Part shown: one piece after another, positions 10,985-21,703 of the stretch
Numbering within the stretch: position 1 is the first letter of the stretch
Layout of the letters: every line of letters starts with the position of its first letter
Origin: Lunularia cruciata
Lineage: Eukaryota > Streptophyta > Marchantiopsida > Lunulariales > Lunulariaceae
Reading direction: 5' to 3'
DNA length: 64,000 nucleotides
NCBI GenBank assembly: GCA_948567375.1
Contig: OX419758.1
Location: forward strand, 8,313,001 to 8,377,000
Program-made: the position numbers and the translations under genes
The notes under the pieces: model-generated
Database searches by the model: none
Told to the model about the DNA's origin: nothing
Seen by the model: the letters and a program-made list of their open reading frames with translations, nothing else

Positions 10985-12267
10985 GGTCAGCGGCATTGTT
11001 TAGGCAGGAGACCTAGGTTGATAGAGAGGTATACTTTTGAAATGTAACTCTAAAGAGCTCACTTCTCTGATATTGGGCTTTTGAGTTCTTGGCTATGGTG
11101 GATAGAGGCCAGTAAACATCATCTAGAGTCTCTAAGCTAGAGTGAGTGTGGCTTGATTGTAATCAATGCATGATTGTTGGAAGAGTGTTGAGTGAAGGAT
11201 TGAGTACAAATCTAATATGAGTATGATTCGAGTGGAAGACTAAACTGATTGCACCAAGAAGTGAGAGTAAGAGGGAATTAGGTGTAAGAACTGAGGGTGT
11301 TGGTGATATTTCTAAACTTGGCTGATCATTGGTGCATTCAATCATGGTCCTAGATTTCACTAAGAGTGATCATGTATGGAAGTCTTACCTAGATTTTCTT
11401 GAGAGAGATTGTGTGTGAAAGCCCTATGCAAGTTGATGTGGATTTGGTAGTGAGGTAGAAAATGTAAGCATTGGCTAAATTTATGACAATTGAGTCCCTT
11501 TGAGATAATGGTGTTCAATTTAAGCCCAAGAGATGAAATCAAGACCAATTTATTTTAAATTGAGTTTGAAGTGCAAAATTGAAGGTGGAGTTGGGAACCC
11601 ATCCCCTCAAATTAAGCATTTGGAGATCCCTATTATCTCAATTTGACTCAAGTTGAGAGTGAAGGATTTGATGGTTGATTTGGCGGTCAGCCAACTATAG
11701 AGGATGTACATTAGATTGGTAGAAGTTGCATAGAGTTGGAAGTTGCCAAATTGCCTTAGCTAGTGCTCGAGTTGGCTAGAGTTGGGTGAAGCTTGGCCAA
11801 ATTTGGAGCTTTGCCAGACTTGAAGAAGGTTTGCCAAGTTTGGAGAGGGTTCAAATTGTGATTCAAGTGAAAGAATGGATTGATTATATCAAAGAATTGA
11901 GAGTAGGGAGCAATCAAGTGTATGAACTAAGGAAGTTGAAGGTTGGATTTGGAGAAGGTTAGAATTATGATTCAAGTGGAAGAATGAATAGATTACATAA
12001 AAAATGTGAGAGTTAAGAGGAAATTGGGTGAAGGAATTGAGGATGTTAGTGGTATCTCCAAGCTTGGCTTATCATTGGTATATTTGATCATGGTCTTAGA
12101 TTTCTCAAAGAGTGATCATATGTAGAAGCCTTGTGTGAGTTGATGCAAATGGTGTGCAAAAGCACTCGCTAAATTTATGAGAATTGAATCGATTTGAGAT
12201 AGTTGATATTTGATTTCAGCCCAAGAAGTAAAATCAAGTTTGATTTGGTGCAGATTGTGCACAATAA

Positions 12268-12322
12268 GGTTTGAACCCAAGATCGTTGGTTCTAGACAAG
12301 TGCCCCAACCAACTAGTCCACC
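12268..12322 (-). other. tRNA-like (pol III promoter-like) segment
   Basis: On the minus strand: an A-box-like tggactagttgg, then about 30 bases later a B-box-like gggttcaaacc. The spacing and loop text resemble the D and T arms of a tRNA, but the acceptor stem is not closed, so this is not a tRNA gene. The same segment lies at the same place in M2 and M4 and is absent from M3. It could be a small SINE head or a tRNA captured by the leader. Confidence 0.5.
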
Positions 12323-12836
12323 TTCATTTGTTGTCCTAGTGATTGGTTGACTAATACCTATATACATATAGCTTTGGCTAGGAGGAGTAGTTTGATCACA
12401 TTTTTGGTGATCTTAATAGCTTAGGAGTAGGTAGACACTTCTATCATATCAAATGCCAAATGGTGATATAGTCAGTCCAATGTTGATTTATGAGATGAAA
12501 TGTTTTGTGCAGATTTTTTATGATTGGACCTCTCCATTCTTTATTTCTTGTTTGTGCACCATGTTTGTGTGAGATCCCTTGACTTTAGAGCATTGGATGC
12601 TTTGGTGTACTCTTGATCGTGAAGCTAGAGTGATGACCAATCAGACTACCTATATTTCTCTCCAGCAAGGTAGGAAGTGATGACCTACAGATTGTGAGAG
12701 TGTGTGTTACAATGGTAGGCTATAGGTTACCCTTCCCCCTAGTGTAGTTAGAGCTACATTAGAAAGTGATGTTTAGTTGATGGTGGCACTTGGTGTTGAC
12801 ACTTAGTGGTGCACTTGTCATGGTTATGGTTACAAT

Positions 12837-14204
12837 TTGAGTTACATTGTCACAATGGAGTTATTTGGGGATTCTAGAAGAGATATCAATGCAATATGCA
12901 ATAAGTTTACACAAAGTGACACTCAATATCAACTTGTATCTCAAGTCCTCATGAGGGAGAAGAGTGCACTTGGTGTGCTTGCACCATTGTTGTGGGACAT
13001 GGACAAGATTTATGGGACTCCAAATACTCCATATGCTATTTTGGTATAGTGGATACCATTGAGTTGAATGACTTCATTCAAGAGTTTGATAGTTGGTGTA
13101 ATGTACAATAGATATGGAACTTGACTTTGTTCACACTCTTCATGGCATGGAAGGATTTGTTTCAATGCTTGGAGGGTCCGTGATGGATGACTATCATGAG
13201 TTTAGGAGAGTTCACTTGGAGGAGATTGAGCTATGGAGACAATAATGGTCTCTAAACTACATCTCTATCACTTCAGCCTTGGTTGCAATAATACCCATGA
13301 GTTCAAACTCTAGTATCATTGGTGGATCTAGTGGAGGTGAACTAGTTGGAGATGGTATTATTATGAGTGGGAGTACCACTACAAGAGGTAGTGCAATACC
13401 AAAGTTTAACCCCATGGTGGAGTTCTTCCAATGCTTGAGGTAGAACTATAAAGGAGTGCAGATTGACAAGTTGAGGAGCTTGTTGGAGTTTTGATAGAAG
13501 GTTGGAGAGAGACTACATGAGGTAAACACTCTCATGAGCCTATTTATCAATTTCACTCAAGGATTTATTGAGGCCTAGGTAGTGCAATTTTGGTATGAGA
13601 TCCTTGACAAGGACTTGCAACATATAGTACATGATGCTACATTGTTGTAGGCTAATTAACCTACTTTGATAGTGATCTTTAGTTTGGTTGAGCACATTGA
13701 AATCAACATGGTGGAGGAGAGAATGGTGACATATAGATTTGGTAGGGAGATCCCATCCACAACTATTACTTCTTTTAGAGTGTAGTAGAGTGCAATACGC
13801 CATGCTAGTTTTTGAGGATAGAGTGGATAGATGTCCCATATCCTATGGAGCAAATAGAGTGCAAAGTATAGCTAGACCCTTACCTTCATTTTCAAATCAA
13901 TAAAGCTAGTGAGTGGTGGTGTTGCTTGTTGGACTTATGGTGGACCTCATTACAAGAGAGAGTGTACTCCTTGCAATAGATATGATACCTCTGGTGTATC
14001 ATAGCCAGCATAGAGATAGTGTGACCATTGCCATATATTTGGTCAAGATAGATCAATGTTTTGGTCACTAGAGTGACCAAAACATTGATCACTCTAGTGA
14101 TCAATGTTTTGACTTTCACTTGGAGTTACCAAGTGGTAGGGTTGCTATAGCAAGCCATCAAACTATTTCCACAACCATTGTTTTTGCTAACTATTATAGA
14201 TCTC
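12837..14204 (+). pseudogene. M1 gag
   Basis: Starts with MELFGDSRRDINA (12855 onward) and follows the M-family gag. Recognisable pieces are the DDYHEF-type block (DYHEFRRVHLEEIELW near 13187-13240, in a shifted frame), a Ser/Gly-rich linker, and a fragment of the first zinc knuckle near 13920 (CWTYGGPHYKREC, one Cys now Tyr). A second-knuckle relic (CDHCHIFGQ) follows near 14020. Stops and frameshifts are frequent. Compared with M3 (47040-48500) the C-terminal part after the knuckles is missing. The protein would form capsid and bind RNA. Confidence 0.7.
14051..14090. repeat. Near-perfect 40-bp palindrome
   Basis: Left arm gatcaatgttttggtcact and its exact reverse complement, 19 bases each, around a 2-base centre. 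M3 and M4 have only one arm at this place, so M1 gained an inverted duplication of its own gag text. Confidence 0.9.
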
Positions 14205-14308
14205 ATTGCGAGTACCGGGTCCAATGGAATTGTAAAAGCCGTGATCTTGAGACTTCTTTCATCCTAGTAAACTGGATCCTAAAAGTTTCCTTGCAAGGGA
14301 ATTATGGA

Positions 14309-14330
14309 ATATATATATATATATATATAT
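14309..14330. repeat. (TA)n microsatellite after M1
   Basis: About 22 bases of TA. A longer TA tract follows the same chimeric tail at the end of M4 (63768-63811). Confidence 0.9.
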
Positions 14331-14731
14331 CCTCTTCTAGTAGCCATCGACTCTTACCAACATGCAACCACAACCAATTTTACGGTTGGGGTGCGACAGG
14401 TACCCAGGTTAGGTTGCGGGGGGTCTTGCTTATTGTAAATATATACATGGTATGAAAATGGACATTCAAACAGGGGTTTTGGGTGTTCCATAAAGATCAA
14501 CAACTTTTTTACGGGCAACTTGGTATATAAGGGTATAAAGTGGGGATTTTAGGTTTAGATTTGGGAGCCCCGTAGAAAACCATAAATATTTATGGATTCC
14601 TAAACGTAAAATGAAATTTGTAAATATTTAACTAATATCTAAATCTTGACCCGTAAATAGGTCTAGCCTGCAAATCTGGTTCTCTCAAGAGTGGATCGAG
14701 AAAAAAACGAGTTGTGAAATCCATGGAAGAT
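14331..14731. other. Intergenic, no gene seen
   Basis: AT-rich. The piece near 14360 (caacatgcaaccacaaccaattttac) recurs at the window's right end after M4, so the flank belongs to the same duplicated unit. Nothing else recognised. Confidence 0.5.
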
Positions 14732-15138
14732 AACTGAGATAGTGTGTTTTAATGCAATCGGGGGATAATCTTTTTGGAGCAGCTCTTAGCAACCTCTCTT
14801 GGTCTTTGTTCGTTTTATTTGGTTTGATATTATGGGTGGCTCGGAGCTTTGTCATGGTGGTTGTCGGAAGCTAGTGCACCTAAATGATCTTAATTTTCTA
14901 TCTTTCCGATTGGGATGAAATGAAGGCCAGGGATTATGTAGTTGCTTGTACTGTAGCGACATTTCAGTAGAATGAGGAGCCAGATCTAGTCTGTATTATA
15001 ACCTCAAGATTGTTGTAGTTTATGCCACAAACTTACTCTTTCATACATAGGTCTGCAGTCTGAAGGCAGAACTCAGACTGCAGATATATCATACACATGA
15101 AATTGGTCTTTTGTACTCCGTCATAGAGGTATGGTTGA

Positions 15139-15315
15139 ATATTCGGGGATAATCCCGGAGCTGACAGTGTCCGCCCCCATTTTCCCGAGCTAAAGACTTT
15201 GGAGGAATCTGATTTGAAATATCTAATGGTTCATGTCTTCAGTGTAGTCATATCCGAGTCGCCCGATTTGCAGATAGAAATATTAGCTGGGATGCGATAC
15301 CGTCTTATTGAATGA
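15139..15315 (+). pseudogene. Possible captured exon 1 inside element H
   Basis: Open frame of 58 codons ending in TGA, too short for usual ORF cut-offs. It reads as plausible globular protein: FPELKTLEESDLKYLMVHVF, then ISESPDLQIEILAGMRYRLI. The text is acidic and amphipathic with no low complexity and no resemblance to gag or pol. No start codon at the left end. I do not recognise the family. Capture by the transposon is inference from its position between the inverted repeats. Confidence 0.35.
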
Positions 15316-15346
15316 GGTCTCTCTGTTTCCTGCCTTGACGGATTAG

Positions 15347-15520
15347 TGGCAATTCGTTGTTGATATTAGACATTTCACTTTCCAGTTGCTTAGCTCTGAC
15401 TGCGATTCAACAGCACTCTTCTGTTTGCGTTCACAAGAGATATTGGAGGATCCAGGTCTTCAGGATCTCGTTGCGCGGATTGGAGAATTTGAAGCCTTCA
15501 TCGATCTTCTTCCTGTCTGA
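15347..15520 (+). pseudogene. Possible captured exon 2 inside element H
   Basis: Second open frame of 57 codons ending in TGA, reading RSQEILEDPGLQDLVARIGE, then FEAFIDLLPV. A splice-acceptor-like 'tttcactttccag' lies within it near 15370-15382, so the exon may start there. The style (short acidic helices) is like the previous fragment, so both may come from one gene. Unidentified. Confidence 0.35.
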
Positions 15521-16480
15521 GTCGGTCGATTGGCAGATGAATCGGGATAAACAAAAGACTTAGATCCGAACTTTGAATCTGATCGAAAGAATCTAGTCAA
15601 CAATGAAGGAGACAAGTCACTGAATCGAGACAGGAATTTAAGGAAGAATCAAAGAGGCAAGTCAGAGCACGGTAAAGGCTGGCATCGCTATCTAAGAAGG
15701 TAGAAGTGGAGACAACGAGATAATTATGTTGCCTGCCAAAAGAAGGGGAAGTCAGCAAATCCACGATGGCCAATTCTTCCCAGCGAGATCAACCCACAGA
15801 ACCCCTTCGAACGTAAGGAAAGTAGGTGCGATGATAAAGAAACAACACGGGGAACCAAAGGTAGTGAACTTCGTACTTCAAGGTCTGTAACGTGAAGGAA
15901 AAAATGAGTAACTGGCGGATAGCAGGTCTTGGGTTACTTCTACGACTTCAAAGCACATGATATGAGGTTATTGTGCAAAATATAATAGGTTGTTCTACAT
16001 TCTCTTATCCAACTAGTTGCCTTCTCGATTTATTTGTCCAACTCGGAACCCTGCGTTCACCATGACCTGGATGTCTGAAGGACTCTTAGAAACTCAGTCT
16101 CAAAGAATTCCAATGAATGAGTATCCGTGATGGAGAAGACAGTAGACAGATTTTATCCAGTAAGAAGTTCCATGGCTCCCTGAGTCCCACAACAGAACCA
16201 GGTACGGTACCGTTTAGTCAAGGAGCAAAATGGCAGAAAGAGGTTAAAGATCTATCAAACTCATGCTTGGTGTCTGAATAGCAAAGCTATGGTACCATCC
16301 ATAACACCAGGTTAAATTCTGTGAGCAACGAAAACAAATGGCAGAGAGAGGTTGCTAGAAGGTGCTCCGAGAAGATTAGAGTCCAATTGCAATTTGAGTC
16401 CAATTGGACAAGCGCTACACCTTGACTGCACAGGGCAAGAGGAGATTGCTGCTCAGTTACCTGCCCCACGCTATACTCTT

Positions 16481-16974
16481 CAGCTTCTCAACTGTCACAC
16501 TCCCGCATGGGTTAACCGCTACACAGCCCAAATATTTCTATGGACGCAGTCTAAGTTTACCCAAAATTCACATGTGCTGAGCTTACAGTGCTTTCCATGA
16601 TCCTGGAGAACTATTTGCGGTATTTATTCTTGGTTCGGGACCCGAAAGAGGTGGGAGCAGTTCAAGAGTCTGCTCTTATCAACTCCTCTCGTGAATCTTC
16701 CACATAAAAAGAACCGTGCAGAAGAGTTATTTTCCAAATTTTGTCTTTTTTCTTTCTTTCTTTTTGGATAAGACTTCACCTCAAAATTTTTCTCTTGTTT
16801 ACTTATTCATGCTTAGTATTAATACTTCCATCTCACAGTCTGTTCACCAAGAAACTATATACAACTGAGTCCTTTAGGGTATATATGCTACACTCCAAAT
16901 CCTTTTTAAGCATCGAATTAGCCGGTTGGCTGGAGATCCTGTGGGACAAACTTGTCTAACTCCCATAAGATCTC
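16481..16974. other. Intergenic, TIR-family flank, no gene seen
   Basis: The first 110 bases match 6370-6480 (the same orphan transposon end). The rest is AT-rich with a T-rich run near 16740-16790. No coding signal. Confidence 0.45.
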
Positions 16975-17029
16975 TAGACCCAAACAAATCTGAGCGAAAT
17001 CTGGCCTTGCCAGACTCTTACTCCATCAT

Positions 17030-17720
17030 CGCAAGATTCAAAGGAAGTATAATGCTACTACTCAAGGATTTCCACAATCTAACTATTTCTACGGAGAACC
17101 CCAGCTACACCAGGCCCATATATGACATCACAAGCAGTGCCCATATATGATCAATTACCTGTAGTTTCTCCCGCAGTTCCACCCATAGCACCTTCGGCCC
17201 TACCCGGTCCCATAGCTGCATTGATTCCCATAACAACCACTAAAATGGAGGATATCCTAGTCAAGTTGGAACGTCTCAAGAATCTTGACTTAGCACAACA
17301 ACAGCAAGAGAGAAATCCGGTTAACACTACCACCAGGGGAGAAATCTCTTGTACTCACTGTATGGGACTGGACCATACCAATGCTCAGTTTGCTAATCCA
17401 AATGTTCCAAATTTCTATGTCCATTGTGGGAGGTATGGGCACGTCATGGAAAATTGCAAAACACTACAAAGATGCCATGAAATTTGGGAGGAAAGGGCAC
17501 ATGCTTTGGATGTCGTCCCATAGCAGAGCAACTTCAACCAGCACTTACAAGACCCGCCTTCCCGAGGTGGATGAGGAAATGGACAAGGACAAGGACCGCC
17601 CAGATATGCTGTCACATTTGCAACGAGAATTACTATGCAAATCAATGCACTAAAAAGCCTGACTGTTGTGCCTTGTGCTCTGGCACACACACTATGGCAC
17701 AATGCCCGGACTTCTAGAAC
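17030..17720 (+). pseudogene. Family A gag tail and nucleocapsid (copy A3)
   Basis: Text YNATTQGFPQSNYFYGEP (about 17052-17105), a Pro/Ala-rich stretch and the short helix KMEDILVKLERLKNLDL, then four knuckle-like units. CTHCMGLDHTNAQF (last Cys lost) and FYVHCGRYGHVMENC lie in the 17122 frame. CCHICNENYYANQC and CCALCSGTHTMAQC lie in the 17484 frame, so a frameshift near 17480-17560 separates the two pairs. Four knuckles are more than the usual one or two. They would bind RNA. Confidence 0.65.
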
Positions 17721-18329
17721 TTTATAACCCAAGCAAGGCAAACACCCATACTAAAAAAGCCATATAACAATGCTAATCCTACCGGGGCTATGCATTTCAT
17801 CAGAGTAGAGCATGCTTCCATTCCAAGAGGTTCCCCCAACCAATGGAAGTGCTGCTAAAGAGGCAACCATCTTTTGTATGACTTGATCTTGCATGTATGC
17901 TGTGCCTGATCCAAGTAGAACCTCCGAATCCAAGAGCTACTCTGAAATTTCTGATGAAGAGACCGTGCCGGAAGAAACTACTAAACTTGTCCTAGAAATG
18001 TACAGGGCAGCAGTCCCTAGGTTTGACACCCTAGCATGGTAGCCACCCACTTTTGTCATACACAACTATTACATTATGAATGACTTGGTTTATGCAAAAG
18101 CCAACATTACTTTCAAACAACACTACAAACTGTTCCATATGGAACACATGAAACTTCAGAAATTTCTATTGAAAGAGCAGCCTATAGAATGCTTCAAGGA
18201 ACTGCTGATCAAAGAATCACCCAAAGATAATTTGATCACATAGATTCAACCCCAACTTCATTTGCGGGCAGCCCACACTCTTGGACTCAAGGATGCCTGC
18301 AGACCTTTACTATAGAAAGCCCCCATGCT

Positions 18330-18720
18330 AATTTTGTAGACCCTTGAGTCACCAAATCTCCAGGTATTGTACACCAAGGTCTGTTATCCCAATATCCCTA
18401 TAAAAATTCAAGGCAATTGTCATCTAAAACTATTGCATTGATTGAGTGTCTTTAGTAAATATCATGACCAAGGAGATATGGAAACATTGGGGCTCAAGGA
18501 AATGGCAAAAACTTCTACTCTCCTCAAAATGGCAGATGGGAAAAAAATCACGCCTTGGCCTATTCTAAAAGGTCCCCACATTCATTGGCAATCAGACCTT
18601 CTTAATTGATTACTTGATCATGGACATGCTTGCCCTGGCACAATTCCCCCTATTGTTAGGCATCTTGTGGCTGGAAGAAGCTAATATCATCACATCTTCG
18701 GAAAATGGGAAAATTGGTCT
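18330..18720 (+). pseudogene. Retropepsin relic (copy A3)
   Basis: Parallel to 5562-5870 but more decayed: VLYTKV, then a disrupted catalytic strand and TLLKMADGKKI, then MDMLALAQFPLLLGILWLEE near 18614-18680, which is the C-terminal hydrophobic strand of the protease fold. The catalytic triplet is not readable in frame. Confidence 0.55.
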
Positions 18721-19460
18721 TTGGAAGGAAATCAAAACACTCAATACTTTTGATGTACTTGACAAAACCAATTTCAAGCTCATATCAAGAAGGAGAACCA
18801 AGTTTCAACATTAATGTGTGGAGTCTTGGTCATGCTGATAATGATGAAGAACTTGCAGATGCCATCACTAACTTTCTTTTCATAATAGAAGTTGAGATGT
18901 GTGGCCTTAGCACTCCCAAGGTCACAAAAGCCTTCCCCCTTATAGCATTCTCATTGAATTTTCACCAAAATGACAAGAACCACAAAATGTTCTCGACATG
19001 CCCACTTCCTTGACCCTTGCCAACACCTCCTTGAACTCAAAGGACAAATGTACTAGCTTGGCTGACTCTATCTACCAGTGGCTAAACTTCCGGTTGCCTT
19101 ACTCAAAGGAGTATACTTGCGAAACCTCAACTATGTCATGTTTCTACATTGAGGATGATATTGACTGCCAAGATGAGGAAATGATGAGGAATGCCTTCAT
19201 CTTGAAGGATATCTTCATGAAAATACCCTTATTCCCCAAATGGATACCATCACCACTTCAGTATTGAACTCAACCTTCCTGCTGAAAGATAAGCAACCAC
19301 TTCTTGTTTCCACAGCTCAACCCATCTCCAACCCAAAGACATCCCATTGCTATCATCACCTGACCATTACTTGGGAGGTTTTTACCCCGGGGATTATCAA
19401 TGTCAACCAAGTGGATGAGGCTACCCAAGCTCTATGCCAAGAAGATAAGTAGCAATCTGA
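18705..19460 (+). pseudogene. Family A post-protease coding region, unidentified
   Basis: Three consecutive frames (18705-19013, 18998-19267, 19240-19452) with coding-like text: EGEPSFNINVWSLGHADNDE, then MSCFYIEDDIDCQDEEMMRN, then VNQVDEATQALCQEDK. In gypsy elements this would be the linker ahead of RT, but the expected RT motifs do not follow. The text continues to about 19635 with WETLISTLVEQVYQLELAFF. No family recognised. Confidence 0.4.
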
Positions 19461-20069
19461 ATTGTATTCCTTCCTACCACAACCAACCCTCACACATGAT
19501 ATGCATGTGGATGTTCTCGTTGCCTTTAGTAGGCCTCAATGGGAAACACTAATTTCTACTTTGGTAGAACAAGTCTACCAACTTGAACTGGCCTTCTTCA
19601 TTACGGGAGCAACAATATACCAACATATCTTATTATAGACAGTTGTTGGTACAAATAAGTTCTCCATGTTATGGACATGGGGAATTGAGTTTTCGGATCT
19701 CTTCAAAACCCATGGTGTACTAATAGATTAAGGGGGCCTTTCCATTTAGAGTACCCTAAAAGTTAACATATGTAGCAATCAACCTCCCATACTTTTCTTT
19801 GAGGTATTTAGTGGATTGTTTGAAGCTAATGAACCAAGGTTTGGTGTTGAAAAAAAACCTTTATCATGGATGTGAATTGGTCCAAAAAATGAGGTCACTA
19901 ACACTAGAATCCCCTAGATCCACTAGGATGTCAGGTTGTAGGCTGCCCATAACACCACTATCAGTACAGACCCTATATCTCAGACCATGCCCATCAATAA
20001 TATAGTCCATGAGTTAAGGACCTCATTTGAGCAACTAGGACAAGAACTCGTACCAAGTTTGTTCCCTCT

Positions 20070-20432
20070 TTGGAAGTTCCTCTAACATGCTTTGAGAAGC
20101 AAGTGAGACACTCCCAAACATATCCCTTCAAATATTTTTTGTCCTATGACACTTTGAGCAATTGCATGATGAAGTGCTTTGGCAAGAAGTGGGATGTGGA
20201 TCTCAATGACAAGGAAGAAAACTCTAGTGATCCCAACAATCCCGGGGCTGTTGCATATGTGCTGAAGTACAAGAAGCCCAAAGTTAAAGGACTGCATGTA
20301 TGCTATCACTTAGATTGGGAAAGCATCCAAAACTGCATGGAGTTCAGTAAATTGTTGAGCCTAAATTCATGTACATTTACAACAAAAATTCTTGTAGTTG
20401 TACATGAAAGTTTTTTTATGTACTTAGACTAG
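20070..20432 (+). pseudogene. Family A downstream ORF, unidentified
   Basis: 120-codon frame, the best preserved version of the text also found at 796-987. Notable: KKWDVDLNDKEENSSDPNNP, then VAYVLKYKKPKVKGLHV. Preceded by INNIVHELRTSFEQLGQELV in another frame (about 19995-20055). Looks like a real conserved protein region, but not any retroelement domain I know. Could be a captured gene or an envelope-like or accessory ORF. Confidence 0.4.
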
Positions 20433-20509
20433 ATAAAATTCCTCATGCATCAAATTGCTTCAAAACCCATGCAAGGCCGATGGTGCCAACCAACAACCTA
20501 TTATGTTGA

Positions 20510-21370
20510 TTGTCCCTTAGTACCAAAGGACTTGTGCCTCCAGCAACCAATGTCAAAGGCATGAAATTTACTGAGCTCCGTGCAGTTTTGGATGCTCTTC
20601 CTGGAGGCCTTAAGGAGCAATTGAAGGGAAGGTTGGACTTGGAGGTGCCGTGTGATTACAACATCCGACACTCCACTTATGATAAGAAGCCACATTGCTG
20701 GCCAAAGGTACAAGCCTCACCAATTAGAGTGTGGGAGACAATGGATATGCTAGAAGTATGCTTGGAGTAGTGGTATACAACTCAAGACCCGGTTGTTTTC
20801 TGAGTAGTTGTATATTGCAAGAACCTAGCTCAATTATATCACCACTTGGGTTGTGGAGATGTCAAAGAAAATGGTAAGATCAACCCTTTTTGAGATGAGA
20901 TCTTCAATCTCACTTTCATGTACCTCTTGGAGGAAGCAAACATGTGGGTTTGTTGTCTAGGAAGGATCTTGAGTTGGCACCCATGGATAGATTCATCCAA
21001 GTACAGGATACCATCTTCAAGGATTATCAAGAAAGAGATCATATAAGCATTTAATATTGGATGAGAGCCTAGTTCTTCCCTTTTGCAAACAAGGGCAAGA
21101 AGAAAAAGTAGACTTCAAAAGGGCTTACTCCGACTTACAAGGACTTAGGAGAGGGCTAGTCATTTGGGCAAAGTATTTGTTGAGGGCAAATTGTGTGTCA
21201 ACTACATGCAAGTTAATGCTATGGGAATTTGATGCTAGACTTCCATTATGTGCAAGTTGCTATGAGACTCCCACTATAGGACATTTTTCTAATGGGACTA
21301 AGATTGGGTGCAAGATTCCTCTCTATAAGACAACAATGAAAGCAGGCAAGATTGTTGTGGGTATGTAAGA
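20510..21370 (+). pseudogene. Family A second downstream ORF relic, unidentified
   Basis: 20510-20770 reads VKGMKFTELRAVLDALPGGL, then EQLKGRLDLEVPCDYNIRHS; it is absent from A1. 21057-21368 reads KVDFKRAYSDLQGLRRGLVI, then SCYETPTIGHFSNGT. The second part has a counterpart in A1 near 1215-1290. No known motif. The presence/absence difference shows that A1 and A3 belong to different subfamilies or that A1 has a deletion. Confidence 0.35.
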
Positions 21371-21703
21371 TAATAGGACAAATTAGGTTGATAATGGGTG
21401 CAAAGGAGGCACATTGATGCAATTAGATAATGTTATTTTCATTAGAATCATGGCTTAAGAGCCAATTGGCATTCATAGAGGTAGCATTTGATGGAGAAAA
21501 TTGCCACAAAGAAGTATTTGGAGAAACATAAAAATCCTTTTAGGTTAAACCCCACATATATAAAGGAGCTTACTCTACTATGGTGGATATCACAACACTT
21601 ATAATTCCAAAGCTCGGATGTTGCAGTGGTTATGTTGGTAGTTGTAGCTATTTTGGTAGTTAAAGATATTTTGGTAGTTATTCATGGATTACTTGTTGGT
21701 GGT

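Larger units (their letters stand above)
10985..14308 (+). mobile_element. M-family gypsy copy M1: leader/LTR plus gag only
   Basis: Shares long blocks with M2 (22540-25480), M3 (45590-47980) and M4 (61190-63765). Examples are 'agagacctagg', 'ctctaaagagctcacttctctgat' and the gag text below. M1 keeps the leader (with internal near-repeats containing 'gattcaagtg..agaatg', 'gaattga' and 'agcccaagag') and gag. It ends within the zinc-knuckle region in a chimeric tail shared only with M4. No protease, methyltransferase or RT remains. It cuts the 3' LTR of copia I. Confidence 0.7.
14732..16480. mobile_element. Non-autonomous TIR transposon H carrying non-transposon sequence
   Basis: The left end (14732-14800: tgcaatcgggggataatc, then ggagcagctcttagcaacctc) is an imperfect reverse complement of the right end (16343-16475: gagagaggttgctag, then ggtgctccgagaagatta). 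Both also match the inverted repeats of the element at 34380-35054, which supports a real family. Long inverted repeats suggest a Mutator-like or foldback type, but no transposase is present and I could not fix a target duplication. The interior is less AT-rich than its neighbours and holds two short open frames unlike retroelement text, so H may have captured host gene pieces. Confidence 0.55.
16975..21582 (+). mobile_element. Family A repeat, longest copy (A3)
   Basis: Covers the regions seen separately in A2 (4041-6296) and A1 (1-1760). Order: proline-rich gag tail, zinc knuckles, retropepsin, then about 2.7 kb of coding-like text without a recognisable RT, RNase H or integrase, ending at a TATA-like 'cacatatataaaggagc' near 21555. 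It abuts the leader of M2. The zinc knuckles plus protease argue for a gypsy-like origin. Absence of RT in the longest copy suggests either deletion or a non-autonomous family. Confidence 0.6.

Noticed and set aside
12268-12322. Functional tRNA gene on the minus strand
   Set aside because: No paired acceptor stem and three similar copies at the same place in a retroelement; only the internal promoter-like boxes are tRNA-like.
16741-16959. 72-codon ORF with a hydrophobic stretch (possible small membrane protein)
   Set aside because: Lies in a T-rich run, no conserved copy and no support beyond openness.
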